Assembly: GCA_903821605.1 (NCBI GenBank)
Contig: CAIJLZ010000017.1
Span: forward strand, 1-64,000
DNA: 64,000 bases
Origin: an uncultured Sphingomonadales bacterium
Lineage (GTDB): Bacteria; Pseudomonadota; Alphaproteobacteria; Sphingomonadales; Sphingomonadaceae
Direction of reading: 5' to 3'
The position numbers were made by a program, and so were the translations under genes. Positions 51,566 through 60,502 of the stretch are shown here, piece after piece. The notes beneath the pieces are model-generated. The model was not told the DNA's origin, did no database searches, and saw nothing but the letters and a program-made list of their open reading frames with translations. Position 1 is the first letter of the stretch. Each line of letters starts with the position of its first letter.

Positions 51566-53485
51566 TCATTCAGCCGCCACGGCGGTATCGGGATAAGCCA
51601 TGCCATTCTTGCGTAGCCACGCGGTGGCAATGCGGGAAAGCTGCGGCTCGACCGGCGGTTGCAAGCCGGTTTCCTCGAAACAGCGTGCCTTGAGTTCGGC
51701 AATCGGCGGACCGAAATCGAACGCATCCACCGGGCCACGCGAGGCCGCCATCTCGGCACGCAACGCCGTGGTCGCCGCCGCGTCAATCGCCCCATCGGCG
51801 GTCGCGACAACGCCATAACGCCGCGCGCCTTCGACACTGACTAACCCCGCCTTGATGTCATAGGCCACGGCATCAAGATCACGTTCCAGCGGGTCGCCCC
51901 AGCCGCCACCACCCCAGGTATCAAAGATCAGCCGGTCACCGGCCTTGACCTTGATGCCATCGATCTTGGACGGGATAATTTCGGTCGAACCATCGACCCG
52001 CACCATCAACTTGCGGCCGCGCGTGCCGGGCTTACCGCCCTTCACCCCCCAAGGATAGGTCAGCCAGCGATCATCATGGATCGAAATCTGGCCATCCGCC
52101 TCGAAGGCATATTCGGTGCGCACCCCATTGCCGCCGCGATGTTTGCCAGCGCCGCCGGTGTCGGGAATGGATTCAAAGCGTTCGATCCGGATCGGGAAAT
52201 AGGCTTCGATATATTCATTCGGCACGTTGCGGAATTTCGGCCAGAGCGAGTGACCGTCCGGCCCATCGCCGCCGGGCTTGCCCGGAATGCCGCCAAAGCC
52301 AATCTGGAACAGCAAGAACCAGTCATCCTTGGGCGAATAGCCGGAATACATGAAGTGCGGGCTATCCGAAAAACCCGCCGCGACGAGAAAGTCAGAATTG
52401 GCGGAGCCGAACAGGCCAGAAATAATGTCAAAAATCCGACCAAGCGCGTGGGTCCGGCCATTTAATGCGGCAGGCGCAATCGGGTTGAGCAGACAGCCCT
52501 TGGGAATGCGGACATCGATCAGATCGATATAGCCGTCATTCAGAACGATTTGCGGATCGAACACATTGACCATGAACTGGCCGCAGAACATTTTGAACAT
52601 GCGTTCGTTGAGATAGAAATTGATGCAGCCCGGCGATTGGGGCGAGGTCTTGGCGAAGTCGAAGATCAGCTTCTCGCCCTCGCGCCGCATCTCGCACGCC
52701 ATTTTATACGGGCCATGGCCCATGGCATCATCGCAGATCCAGTCTTCAAAATAGACCGGCTTCTCCGGCATGGTCGTCATGATCAGGTTGCGCATCGCCT
52801 CACGATTGCGTTCCAACAGACGGTTCTGGGCAGAAATCAGCACATCCGCCCCGAAGCGGTCGGCCATTTCCACCAGACGGGCCGCCCCGGTCCGGCAAGC
52901 CGACAGGATCGCGAAAAAGTCTGCTTCATTCCAATCCGGCGTGCGCGAATTACGGAAGGCAAGCTTGATCAGGTCGCGCTGCAATACGCCCTTGGCCACC
53001 ACCTTGACCGGCGGGATGACAATGCCTTCCTGCAACTGGTCGGTTGCGGTCACCGGCATCGAGGCCGGGGTCATGCCCGCAATGTCGCTCATATGGCCGA
53101 ACATCGCGGTCCAACCGAGCAACCGTCCTTGATAAAAGACCGGCATACAGAACAACCAGTCATTCAAATGGCTGATCGCGCCCTCGCAGGCATAGGGGTC
53201 GTTGGTCAGCAGCACATCGCCTTCTTCGACTTCGCCGTCATAGGTATGGACGAAGCCATCAATCGGCGAGCCGAACTGCCCGGCGAGCATCATGCCCTCG
53301 CGATTGGCGAGCACGGGGAAGCCGTCGCGCTGTTCACGAATGATCGGCGAGATGGCGGTGCGGAACAGGATCGCGTCCATCTGGACGCGAGCGTTCTGCA
53401 GCGCGTTCTCGATGACGTCGAGCGTGACAGGATCAACTTCGACTTCCGGCCAGGGAGTGTGGTTGGTTTCGATAATCTGGGCCAC
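51566..53485 (-). CDS. hyuB: Hydantoinase B / oxoprolinase family protein
   Basis: A 639-residue protein starting at GTG 53485 after CGGAGG. The N-terminal PVTLDVIENALQNARVQMDA, LTNDPYACEGAISHLNDW (about 93-110) with likely metal ligands, and the C-terminal GDRLIFDTWGGGGWGDPLERD mark the HyuB family, whose members pair with HyuA in ATP-dependent hydantoinases, oxoprolinases, caprolactamase and the carboxylases of acetone and acetophenone. The gene lies 54 nt after HyuA. With a half-amidase next, ring opening is more likely than carboxylation. Confidence 0.93.
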   Translation of the reverse strand: MAQIIETNHTPWPEVEVDPVTLDVIENALQNARVQMDAILFRTAISPIIREQRDGFPVLANREGMMLAGQFGSPIDGFVHTYDGEVEEGDVLLTNDPYACEGAISHLNDWLFCMPVFYQGRLLGWTAMFGHMSDIAGMTPASMPVTATDQLQEGIVIPPVKVVAKGVLQRDLIKLAFRNSRTPDWNEADFFAILSACRTGAARLVEMADRFGADVLISAQNRLLERNREAMRNLIMTTMPEKPVYFEDWICDDAMGHGPYKMACEMRREGEKLIFDFAKTSPQSPGCINFYLNERMFKMFCGQFMVNVFDPQIVLNDGYIDLIDVRIPKGCLLNPIAPAALNGRTHALGRIFDIISGLFGSANSDFLVAAGFSDSPHFMYSGYSPKDDWFLLFQIGFGGIPGKPGGDGPDGHSLWPKFRNVPNEYIEAYFPIRIERFESIPDTGGAGKHRGGNGVRTEYAFEADGQISIHDDRWLTYPWGVKGGKPGTRGRKLMVRVDGSTEIIPSKIDGIKVKAGDRLIFDTWGGGGWGDPLERDLDAVAYDIKAGLVSVEGARRYGVVATADGAIDAAATTALRAEMAASRGPVDAFDFGPPIAELKARCFEETGLQPPVEPQLSRIATAWLRKNGMAYPDTAVAAE

Positions 53486-53539
53486 TGTACGGTCCTCCGA
53501 AATCAGGCTCTTGCGAGATGTCTTACGTGCGATCAGACC

Positions 53540-55594
53540 TTAGTCGTTATCGCGGATGAGAAGATTGCCGACCTTGTCGACCATGGCATGGCTGCCCGGC
53601 AGGATCAGGGTCGTCGAGTCGAGTTCGAACACAATCGCCGGACCTTCCACCCGATCACCCTCGCAAAGCTTGCTACGGTCGTAGATCGTCGCTTCATGCC
53701 AGCGCGCGTCGCTGTAGACGCGCGTCGTCTCGATGGCGGCGCGGGCAGGATTGCCATCACCCTTCGGCGCGACCAGACTGCCCACTTCGGCACCACCGCC
53801 TTGCGCGATGACGCGTAGGTTGACGATCTCCTTGGCCTTATCGAGGCTGAAGTTGAACATCTGTTCGTGCAGCACGTTGAAGCGTTCCGCCGCCAGTACC
53901 AAGCCACTTTGCTCAAACTCGGCAGGCTCAAAGCTGATCGTGATATCCGCCGATTGCCCGGCATAACGCATATCAACCTGGTAACGGACATCCTGCTCGT
54001 CCCGCGCAATGCCATCGGCATCAAGCGTGGCGCGCACGCGCTGTTCCAGCTCGGCAAAATAGGTCCGCAGTTCATCCCGGCTAATGCTGTCAACCGGCGC
54101 GATCAGGGTGCGGGCTGCTTCATCACGCAGGCTGGTCGTGGCGTCACCGGCCGCGCACAACACGCCCGGACCCGGCGGGATGATGACCGGCCATGCCTTC
54201 AACAACCGCCCCAACGCATTGGCATGGAGCGGCCCGGCACCGCCAAAGCCCATCAGGGAAAAGCGACGGGGGTCATAGCCCTGCTCGACCGAAACGAGGC
54301 GCAGTGCACCAAACATGTTTTCATTGACGATCCGGATGATGCCTTCCGCCGCATCCTCCACCGAAAGATGAAGCGCATCGGCCACCTTCTGCACGGCCTT
54401 GAGCGCCAGATCACGGCGGATCGCCATGTCGCCGCCAAGCTTGGATTCGGACGGGAGATAACCGAGAACGACATTGGCATCGGTCACGGTCGGCAATTCA
54501 CCGCCTTTGTTATAGGCTGCCGGTCCCGGCACTGCGCCCGCCGATTGCGGACCGACCCGCAAGGCTTTCGTCAGTTCCGGCACGGTCGCAATCGAGCCGC
54601 CGCCTGCACCCACGGTGCGCACGTCAACCGAAGAGGCGCGCACAATCACATCATGCACCACCGTCTCACGCCGCACCTGGGCTTCGCCACCTTCCACCAG
54701 ACAAACGTCAGTCGAGGTGCCACCCATGTCGAAGGTAATGATATTGTCGAAACCGGCCTGACGCGCGACCCAGATCGCGCCCGCCACGCCACCGGCAGGG
54801 CCGGACATCAAAAGATTGACCGGATAATCGGCCGCTGAGCGTGCCGCCGCCAAGCCGCCATCCGACCGCAAGATTGAGAGCTTCACATCGCCCATCGTGG
54901 CCTGCAGATTATTCTGCAAATTGGTGACGTAGCGCGACACCACCGGCTTCACAAAGGCGTTGGCGACCGACGTCACCGCGCGCTCATATTCCTGCATTTC
55001 CGGCAATGTCTTCGACGACACCGAGATCGACATATCGGGCAGCACTTCACGAACGATTTCCTCGACCCGCTCTTCATGCGCCGAATTGGCATAGCTGTTG
55101 ATCAGGCAGATCGTGACCGCGCCAACCCCGGTATCGGCAAGCCGACGCACATCAGCACGCAGCTTCGCCTCATCAAGCGGGCGGACAATTTTGCCGTCTG
55201 CGCCCATGCGTTCCGACACTTCAATGGTCGAATGCAGTTCCGCGAGCGGCTTGCCCTTCACAAAATTGATCCAGCCCGACAACGCACCCGGCACAAAGCC
55301 ACGGGCAAGATGTAGCACCTGACGATAGCCTTCGGTGACGATCAACCCGACCTTCGCCCCATTGCCCGTCAACACGGCGTTGGTCGCGACCGTCGTGCCG
55401 TGCATCACATGGCCGATCTCACGCGGATCAACCCCGTTTTGCCGGCATGCTTTGGCAATACCCTCGATCACCGCAATCGACGGATCGGCAGGGGTCGACG
55501 GCACCTTCGCCGTGAAGGATTTGCCCGACTGCTCGTTAAGCAGAAAAATGTCCGTGAATGTACCACCAACGTCAACGCCGACCCGATAGCTCAT
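53540..55594 (-). CDS. hyuA: Hydantoinase A / oxoprolinase family protein
   Basis: A 684-residue protein after GAGGAG. The ASKHA-type ATP-binding fold is seen in DVGGTFTD (residues 8-15), HGTTVATNAVL (about 66-76), SGPAGGVAGA (about 270-279), FDMGGTSTDV (about 290-299) and GFGGAGPLHA (about 452-461). It would activate the cyclic amide with ATP while HyuB provides the second active site. As the first gene of a long minus-strand operon it faces the GntR gene across 181 nt that contain candidate operators. A carboxylase role, as in acetophenone carboxylase, is the main alternative. Confidence 0.94.
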   Translation of the reverse strand: MSYRVGVDVGGTFTDIFLLNEQSGKSFTAKVPSTPADPSIAVIEGIAKACRQNGVDPREIGHVMHGTTVATNAVLTGNGAKVGLIVTEGYRQVLHLARGFVPGALSGWINFVKGKPLAELHSTIEVSERMGADGKIVRPLDEAKLRADVRRLADTGVGAVTICLINSYANSAHEERVEEIVREVLPDMSISVSSKTLPEMQEYERAVTSVANAFVKPVVSRYVTNLQNNLQATMGDVKLSILRSDGGLAAARSAADYPVNLLMSGPAGGVAGAIWVARQAGFDNIITFDMGGTSTDVCLVEGGEAQVRRETVVHDVIVRASSVDVRTVGAGGGSIATVPELTKALRVGPQSAGAVPGPAAYNKGGELPTVTDANVVLGYLPSESKLGGDMAIRRDLALKAVQKVADALHLSVEDAAEGIIRIVNENMFGALRLVSVEQGYDPRRFSLMGFGGAGPLHANALGRLLKAWPVIIPPGPGVLCAAGDATTSLRDEAARTLIAPVDSISRDELRTYFAELEQRVRATLDADGIARDEQDVRYQVDMRYAGQSADITISFEPAEFEQSGLVLAAERFNVLHEQMFNFSLDKAKEIVNLRVIAQGGGAEVGSLVAPKGDGNPARAAIETTRVYSDARWHEATIYDRSKLCEGDRVEGPAIVFELDSTTLILPGSHAMVDKVGNLLIRDND

Positions 55595-55686
55595 CTGCGC
55601 CTACTCCTCAGAAAACTTGGTGCGGACTTTCATTGTCCCGATCTATGGAGCGAGGCTATGATGAAGCGATGGATGCCGTCAAGAAG

Positions 55687-55713
55687 TTATTCGAACAAAT
55701 TGAGGTAATTTGT
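55687..55713. promoter_or_regulatory. Candidate GntR operators in the HyuA/GntR intergenic region
   Basis: Two overlapping elements: the near-palindrome TTATTCGAACAA (55687-55698) and the perfect repeat ACAAATTGAGGTAATTTGT (55695-55713). They lie between the divergent starts of HyuA and the GntR gene. The 12-mer recurs at 58928-58939, before another CoA-transferase gene. Binding is inferred. Confidence 0.5.
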
Positions 55714-55775
55714 CATTGATCTTTGCGCGGTGGACATGGAAAATATCGCACGCTCACAACGGAGTTCACAACCGC

Positions 55776-56549
55776 ATGGCAATTTCCCGCCGTCGCGCGA
55801 AAAGTTTCTCTGAAACAGACACATCGGCTGCGACTCCGCGCCATGAGCAGCTTTATCTGCTGCTCCGCGCGCAGATCGAAAGCGGCGAATTTCCGGTGGG
55901 CGGCCCGTTCCCGACCGAAGAACAACTTCGCGCCGAACATCTTGTCAGCCGCTACGCCTTGCGTGAGGCATTGCAACGACTCGAAAGCGACGGTTTCATC
56001 CGCCGCCGGCGCGGCTCGGGATCATCGGTCATCAGCCGCACCCCGGCCCATGTCTTCCGCCATGCCGCCAGCTCGCAGGAAGATTTGCTGAGCTATGCCT
56101 TTGTCACCCGCGTGGTGTGGCATGAATCGCGCCTGATTCGCACCGATGGGCGGTTGGCGCGTCTGCTGGGCTGTGATGAGTTGCGGCAGTGGCAATATTT
56201 GCGCGGCACGCGCTATGAAGAAAATGGCGAGCCGCTCGGCGTGGTGCAGGTCTATGTCGATGCCGGGTTGCCGCCATTGCCCAACCCCAGCGAATTCGAA
56301 GACAGCCCGGTTTACCGCTGGGTCGAACAAAATTGCGGCGTCGAACTCGTCGGTCTGTCACAAGATATCATGGCCAAGCCCCTGACCACCGCCGAGGCCG
56401 AATTGCTCAATGATCGACCCGGCGCTTCGGCACTTCAGATCGTGCGGCGCTATTTCGACAGCACCAACGCGATCTATGTGATCTCGGTCAACAGCTATCG
56501 CTCGCACGATTTCGTCTACAATATTCGCTCGCAACTCCGCCGCGACTAG
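55776..56549 (+). CDS. GntR-family regulator (HutC subfamily, UTRA domain)
   Basis: A 257-residue regulator from ATG 55776, with GGAG 11 nt upstream. The N-terminal winged helix has FPTEEQLRAEHLVSRYALREALQRLESDGFI (core VSRYALREALQRLESDG, about 62-78), followed by RRRGSGSSV as the wing. The C-terminal UTRA effector domain spans about 100-255 (GVVQVYVDAGLPPLP, QDIMAKPLTTAEAELL). Divergent from HyuA and upstream of CoA-transferase and amidase genes, it is the likely controller of both gene sets, responding to a pathway acid or amide. Confidence 0.9.
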   Translation: MAISRRRAKSFSETDTSAATPRHEQLYLLLRAQIESGEFPVGGPFPTEEQLRAEHLVSRYALREALQRLESDGFIRRRRGSGSSVISRTPAHVFRHAASSQEDLLSYAFVTRVVWHESRLIRTDGRLARLLGCDELRQWQYLRGTRYEENGEPLGVVQVYVDAGLPPLPNPSEFEDSPVYRWVEQNCGVELVGLSQDIMAKPLTTAEAELLNDRPGASALQIVRRYFDSTNAIYVISVNSYRSHDFVYNIRSQLRRD

Positions 56550-56564
56550 CCGAGCAGGCGCGGA

Positions 56565-57695
56565 TCAATCCCGCGCGCCGGCCCAGCCCTTGGCCCGAAT
56601 GTCCGGACCATTTTCATCCAACTTCGGGGCTACCAGTTCGGGTTGGCCCGGTTCGTCGGCGAATTTGAGTGGCGTGCCGGGGATTTCGCGGCCATCTTCC
56701 AGCCGGATCAACATCTCGCGCGCCGTCGCCTGCGGATGATCGAACGCCTCTGCCATATCAAGCACCGGTGCCCAGCTAACATCCACCCCCTTGAGAAAAT
56801 CGCACCATGTCGCAAAGTCACGCGACTGGAAGATCGTGCGCAGCGCCGCCAGCAATTCCTGCTGCTTGGGTCCCGGCTCTTCGCTGGCCAGGGTGATCAG
56901 ATCGGGGCGCTCAAGCGCCGTCAGCAGGGCCGTGGCAAACCGCATTTCGCGTCCGGTAAGGGCGATAAAACGCCCGTCCTGCGTCTCATAGAGATTGTAA
57001 AAGGCCGATCCACCAATCGAACGATGTGTCTTGGTCGTCGGCGGGTTGCGGCTGGCAAAGACCGGGCCGGACAAATGCGCGGTCCACGCCATCAGCGCGT
57101 CATACATATTAGCGTCCACTGTATCACCCAGCCCCGTGGTTTCGCGACGGTAAAGCGCCATCAACACCGCGCTCAACCCCGTAAGGGCCGCCGCCATATC
57201 GGCGGACGGCATGCCGGGAACGACCGGGCGGCCATCGCCATTATCGTTGATCGCCAAAAAGCCGGTATAGGCCTGCGCCCCCATGTCATGGCTACCCTTG
57301 GGTGACAGCGGACCAGATTGGCCAAAAGCCGACAGCGAGCAATAAATCAGCCGCTTGTTCAGCGCGCGTAATGTCTCCGCATCGATCCCAAGACTTTTCG
57401 CCACACCGGGGCGGAAGCCCTCAATGAACACATCCGCCTCGCCCACCAGATCCAGCAATACCTGCCGGTCTGCCGGATCCTTCAGGTTGAGCGCGATGCT
57501 GCTCTTACCGCGATGGACGTTGCGGAACCAGATGGACTCACCATCCGGATCGAACGGGCCAAAGGCGCGCGCCGGTTCACCCGTGGGCGGTTCCACCCGA
57601 ATGACCTGCGCACCGTGATCGGCCATGATCTGCGTCATTACCGGCCCCGGTAGGAACATGCTGAGGTCGATGACCCGGACACCATCAAGTTTCAT
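56565..57695 (-). CDS. Family III CoA-transferase / racemase-like
   Basis: A 376-residue CaiB/BaiF-family protein. ATG 57695 is chosen because it sits after GGGGGT just downstream of the previous gene's stop; a longer open frame upstream only shadows that gene. N-terminal VRVIDLSMFLPGPVMTQIMADHGAQVIRVE (core PGPVMTQIMADHGAQVI) is typical. GSHDMGAQAYTG places a His-Asp pair at the racemase position and PSADMAAALTG an Asp at the next, so a methylacyl-CoA racemase or transferase are both possible. It is translationally close to the CoA-transferase gene at 57700. Confidence 0.88.
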   Translation of the reverse strand: MKLDGVRVIDLSMFLPGPVMTQIMADHGAQVIRVEPPTGEPARAFGPFDPDGESIWFRNVHRGKSSIALNLKDPADRQVLLDLVGEADVFIEGFRPGVAKSLGIDAETLRALNKRLIYCSLSAFGQSGPLSPKGSHDMGAQAYTGFLAINDNGDGRPVVPGMPSADMAAALTGLSAVLMALYRRETTGLGDTVDANMYDALMAWTAHLSGPVFASRNPPTTKTHRSIGGSAFYNLYETQDGRFIALTGREMRFATALLTALERPDLITLASEEPGPKQQELLAALRTIFQSRDFATWCDFLKGVDVSWAPVLDMAEAFDHPQATAREMLIRLEDGREIPGTPLKFADEPGQPELVAPKLDENGPDIRAKGWAGARD

Positions 57696-57699
57696 CTCA

Positions 57700-58869
57700 T
57701 TACCCCCGATTGACCACGGCTGACGCCTGATATTCTTCACGTAATGCCGGACCATCGGCATCCAGCCCCGGTGCCGCCGCCTGATTGAGCCGCTGGCCAT
57801 CAAGCCGCAGCGGATTGGCAAACATGCGCAGCATCCGACCGGAGCGCTCATGCGGCACCTCACGCACCATCCCGCTTTCCGCGACAAACGGATTGTCGAT
57901 GGCAGCGGACAATTGTTCCACCGGTGCCGCCGGGATTTTGCCCTTGAGCAACGCCATCCATTCGGCATTGGTTTTCTGCCGGAACACGGGATCCAGCAGC
58001 GCCGTCAAGACATCACGATGGGCCGTGCGATCCGCCATTTGAGCGAAGCGCGGGTCTTGGCCCAAGGCCTGCTGGCCCGTAATTTCGAGCAAAATTTCCC
58101 AGAATTTCTGGTTCATGCAGCAGATATAGATCCAGCCATCCGCCGAGGGATAAAGCTGCACCGGCACGCTGCTGGGATGCGCCGAACGGGCGACCCGCTC
58201 GGTCTCCAGCCCTTCGTTGAGATACCAAGTGCCCTGATAGGCGAGTTGATGCAGTGCGGTATCAAACAGCGATACATCGACGTCGCAGCCCTCGCGCGTC
58301 CGTTCCGCCTTGCGAATGGCGCTGACCAGCCCGAAGGCCATCATCATCCCCGTCATATAGTCGATCATCGACAGGCCGACCCGCGCCGGTGGCGCACCGG
58401 GTTCGCCGGTGAGCGACATAATCCCGGCTTCCGCTTGCATCAGAAAATCATAACCCGGCCAGTCGGCGCGCGAACCCGTCCGCCCATAGGCCGAAATATG
58501 GCCACACACGATGGCCGGGTTCACCGCCTTGAGTGCGGCATAATCAATGCCAAGCTTAGCCGGCAGGCTGCCGCGAATATTATTGACGACGGCATCGCTA
58601 TCGCGGACCAGCGCATGAAATAATTCGCGATCATCCGGACTTTTGAGATCAAGGATCAGGCTGCGCTTGTTGAGGTTGAAACACTGGTAATACAGGCTGT
58701 CTGCCTCACCCAGCGTCTTGGGCCCGGTCTGGCGGGCATAATCCCCGTCCACCCCCTCTACTTTGATCACTTCTGCGCCGAAATCCGCCAAAAACATCGT
58801 GCAATAGGGTGCTGCGCCATATTGTTCGAAGCTGATGATCCGCAAGCCGGCAAGGGGTAAGTGAGTCAT
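57700..58869 (-). CDS. Family III CoA-transferase
   Basis: A 389-residue enzyme. The N-terminal LRIISFEQYGAAPYCTMFLADFGAEVIKVEG (core APYCTMFLADFGAEVIK), the YGRTG turn, and GLSMIDYMTGMMMA with the catalytic Asp (about residue 174) fit formyl-/succinyl-CoA-transferase-type enzymes. It starts 59 nt after the amidase stop region and is followed by a second family III gene, with only 4 nt between. The two may form a heteromer or act on two acids. The candidate GntR site at 58928-58939 lies just upstream. Confidence 0.92.
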   Translation of the reverse strand: MTHLPLAGLRIISFEQYGAAPYCTMFLADFGAEVIKVEGVDGDYARQTGPKTLGEADSLYYQCFNLNKRSLILDLKSPDDRELFHALVRDSDAVVNNIRGSLPAKLGIDYAALKAVNPAIVCGHISAYGRTGSRADWPGYDFLMQAEAGIMSLTGEPGAPPARVGLSMIDYMTGMMMAFGLVSAIRKAERTREGCDVDVSLFDTALHQLAYQGTWYLNEGLETERVARSAHPSSVPVQLYPSADGWIYICCMNQKFWEILLEITGQQALGQDPRFAQMADRTAHRDVLTALLDPVFRQKTNAEWMALLKGKIPAAPVEQLSAAIDNPFVAESGMVREVPHERSGRMLRMFANPLRLDGQRLNQAAAPGLDADGPALREEYQASAVVNRG

Positions 58870-58927
58870 GGCGTCGCTCCGCTGTTCATGCGCTCAACAT
58901 GCCGCCACATCGTCCTCTGATCAACTA

Positions 58928-60277
58928 TTATTCGAACAACTCGGGAAATCCGGCTGGACGGCGGGCATGAAAGTCGGTGACCTGCTGATAGGCGTCCCCC
59001 AATTGGAACAACAGATCCTCCCGGCCCCAGGCCGCACTCAACTGCATGCCGATCGGCAGGCCGCGCCGATCAAAACCGCAAGGTACGCTCATCGACGGAA
59101 CGCCCGAAGCGCCCAGATCATAGGTCATGCGCGCCACCAGCTTGGTGGTTTCCACCATATCCCGCGAATCCTGCCATAGCGGCGCGGTCACTGGCGTGGT
59201 CGGCGTCAGCAAGACATCGGCGACATCCGCAAAAATGCCCCGCAATTCCGCCTTCCAGCGCCACAGCGCGCGGATGCAGGCCGCATAATCCTGCCCCATC
59301 ACGGCACGCCCCAGTTCGATCCGACGACGCACCTCCGGCCCCATCTCCGCCGCGTGCTGCTCCATCAATGGGCGCCGCGCGTCGGCTACATCGGCCAAGA
59401 CAAAGCTGAAGGTGCGATGCGCCTTCAGCCCCTCGGGATCGGCCAGATCGATCTCGACGAGGGTCGCGCCCAGTTGTTCGAAACGGCGTGCCGCCGCCGC
59501 CAGCGCATCACCCACTTCGGCTTGCAAATCGTCATAGAAATAGGTGCGCGGCAGGCCGATGCGCAGCCCGGCCAGCGGGGCACCGATGCGGCGGCGCGGA
59601 TCGCTGCCGTCATCGGGGATGGAGAGCGGATCGCCCGGGTCATAGCCCGCCATCGCGGTAAATAGCTCGGCCACATCCGCCACCGTCGCCGCGAACGGGC
59701 CAACCGTGTCGCAGATCGTGCTGACATCCAGCACACCGCGATTCGACACCCGCCCCATGGTGGGCCGCAACCCGACCACGCCGCACAAGGCCGCCGGAAC
59801 CCTCACCGATCCGCCGGTATCGGTGCCAATCGCAAAGCGCACCATGCCCGCGGCAACCGAGGCGGCCGAACCGCTACTCGATCCGCCAGTGATCCGCGCC
59901 ATATCCCATGGATTGCGGCAATCGCCATAGCGCGCATTTTCGCCGGTCGCGCCAAAGCAGAATTCCGTCAAATGCGCCTTGCCGACGATCACCATGCCCG
60001 CCGCCTTCAGCCGCCGCACGACTTCCGCATCTTGGGTCGCCACTGGGGCCTGTTCGAAAATGCGGGAGCCATGGCCAGTGCGGTGGCCCGCAATGTCCAT
60101 ACAGTCCTTGACCAGCACCGGTGCGCCATGAAGTCGCGAAAGATCGGACATCTTTGGATCCAACTGTCCAGGCTCGGCAAAGACGGACAGCACCGAATTC
60201 ACCTTGGGATTCAGCGATTCTATCCGTTCATGGGCAGCGGCAACCCGCCCGTCTAACGCCGTGGTGACAGAGTTCAT
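58928..60277 (-). CDS. Amidase-signature-family amidase
   Basis: A 449-residue amidase from ATG 60277; the longer upstream frame has no signal or domain. The catalytic triad is evident: Lys in VLVKDCMDIAG (about residue 59), cis-Ser in GGSSSGSAASVAAG (about 133-146) and nucleophile Ser in GTDTGGSVRVPAALCG (about 155-170). Families in this group hydrolyse amides, carbamoyl or biuret-type bonds (AtzE/AtzF) and transfer ammonia (GatA). Beside HyuAB and GntR, hydrolysis of an amide intermediate is likely. It is divergent from the MFS gene; TTATTCGGA (60288-60296, minus) lies before the start. Confidence 0.9.
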   Translation of the reverse strand: MNSVTTALDGRVAAAHERIESLNPKVNSVLSVFAEPGQLDPKMSDLSRLHGAPVLVKDCMDIAGHRTGHGSRIFEQAPVATQDAEVVRRLKAAGMVIVGKAHLTEFCFGATGENARYGDCRNPWDMARITGGSSSGSAASVAAGMVRFAIGTDTGGSVRVPAALCGVVGLRPTMGRVSNRGVLDVSTICDTVGPFAATVADVAELFTAMAGYDPGDPLSIPDDGSDPRRRIGAPLAGLRIGLPRTYFYDDLQAEVGDALAAAARRFEQLGATLVEIDLADPEGLKAHRTFSFVLADVADARRPLMEQHAAEMGPEVRRRIELGRAVMGQDYAACIRALWRWKAELRGIFADVADVLLTPTTPVTAPLWQDSRDMVETTKLVARMTYDLGASGVPSMSVPCGFDRRGLPIGMQLSAAWGREDLLFQLGDAYQQVTDFHARRPAGFPELFE

Positions 60278-60502
60278 GGTGCAAACATCCGAATAAATGG
60301 CTTGACAACAATGCGACGCGACGAGCAATGCGTCAATCGTCCTTGATGCGCCGGTTCTCACCAGCCGGACAGCAGACCAAGCAGCGTGAGATCGAGAGGA
60401 TCGCCCGGGAGTCCCACCCATTCGATCAGGAACGACACAGCTTATCATGCCATGCCGTTATACGCCCGCCTCTCCTTCATACCCCGACCGGCCAGCGGGC
60501 CG

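Noticed and set aside
52550-53818. A 422-codon plus-strand open frame
   Set aside because: Antisense to hyuB and the end of hyuA; shadow of those genes.
57696-57968. N-terminal extension of the CoA-transferase at 56565
   Set aside because: The extra 91 codons run antisense-free but in another frame of the upstream CoA-transferase gene; the family start motif begins at 57695.
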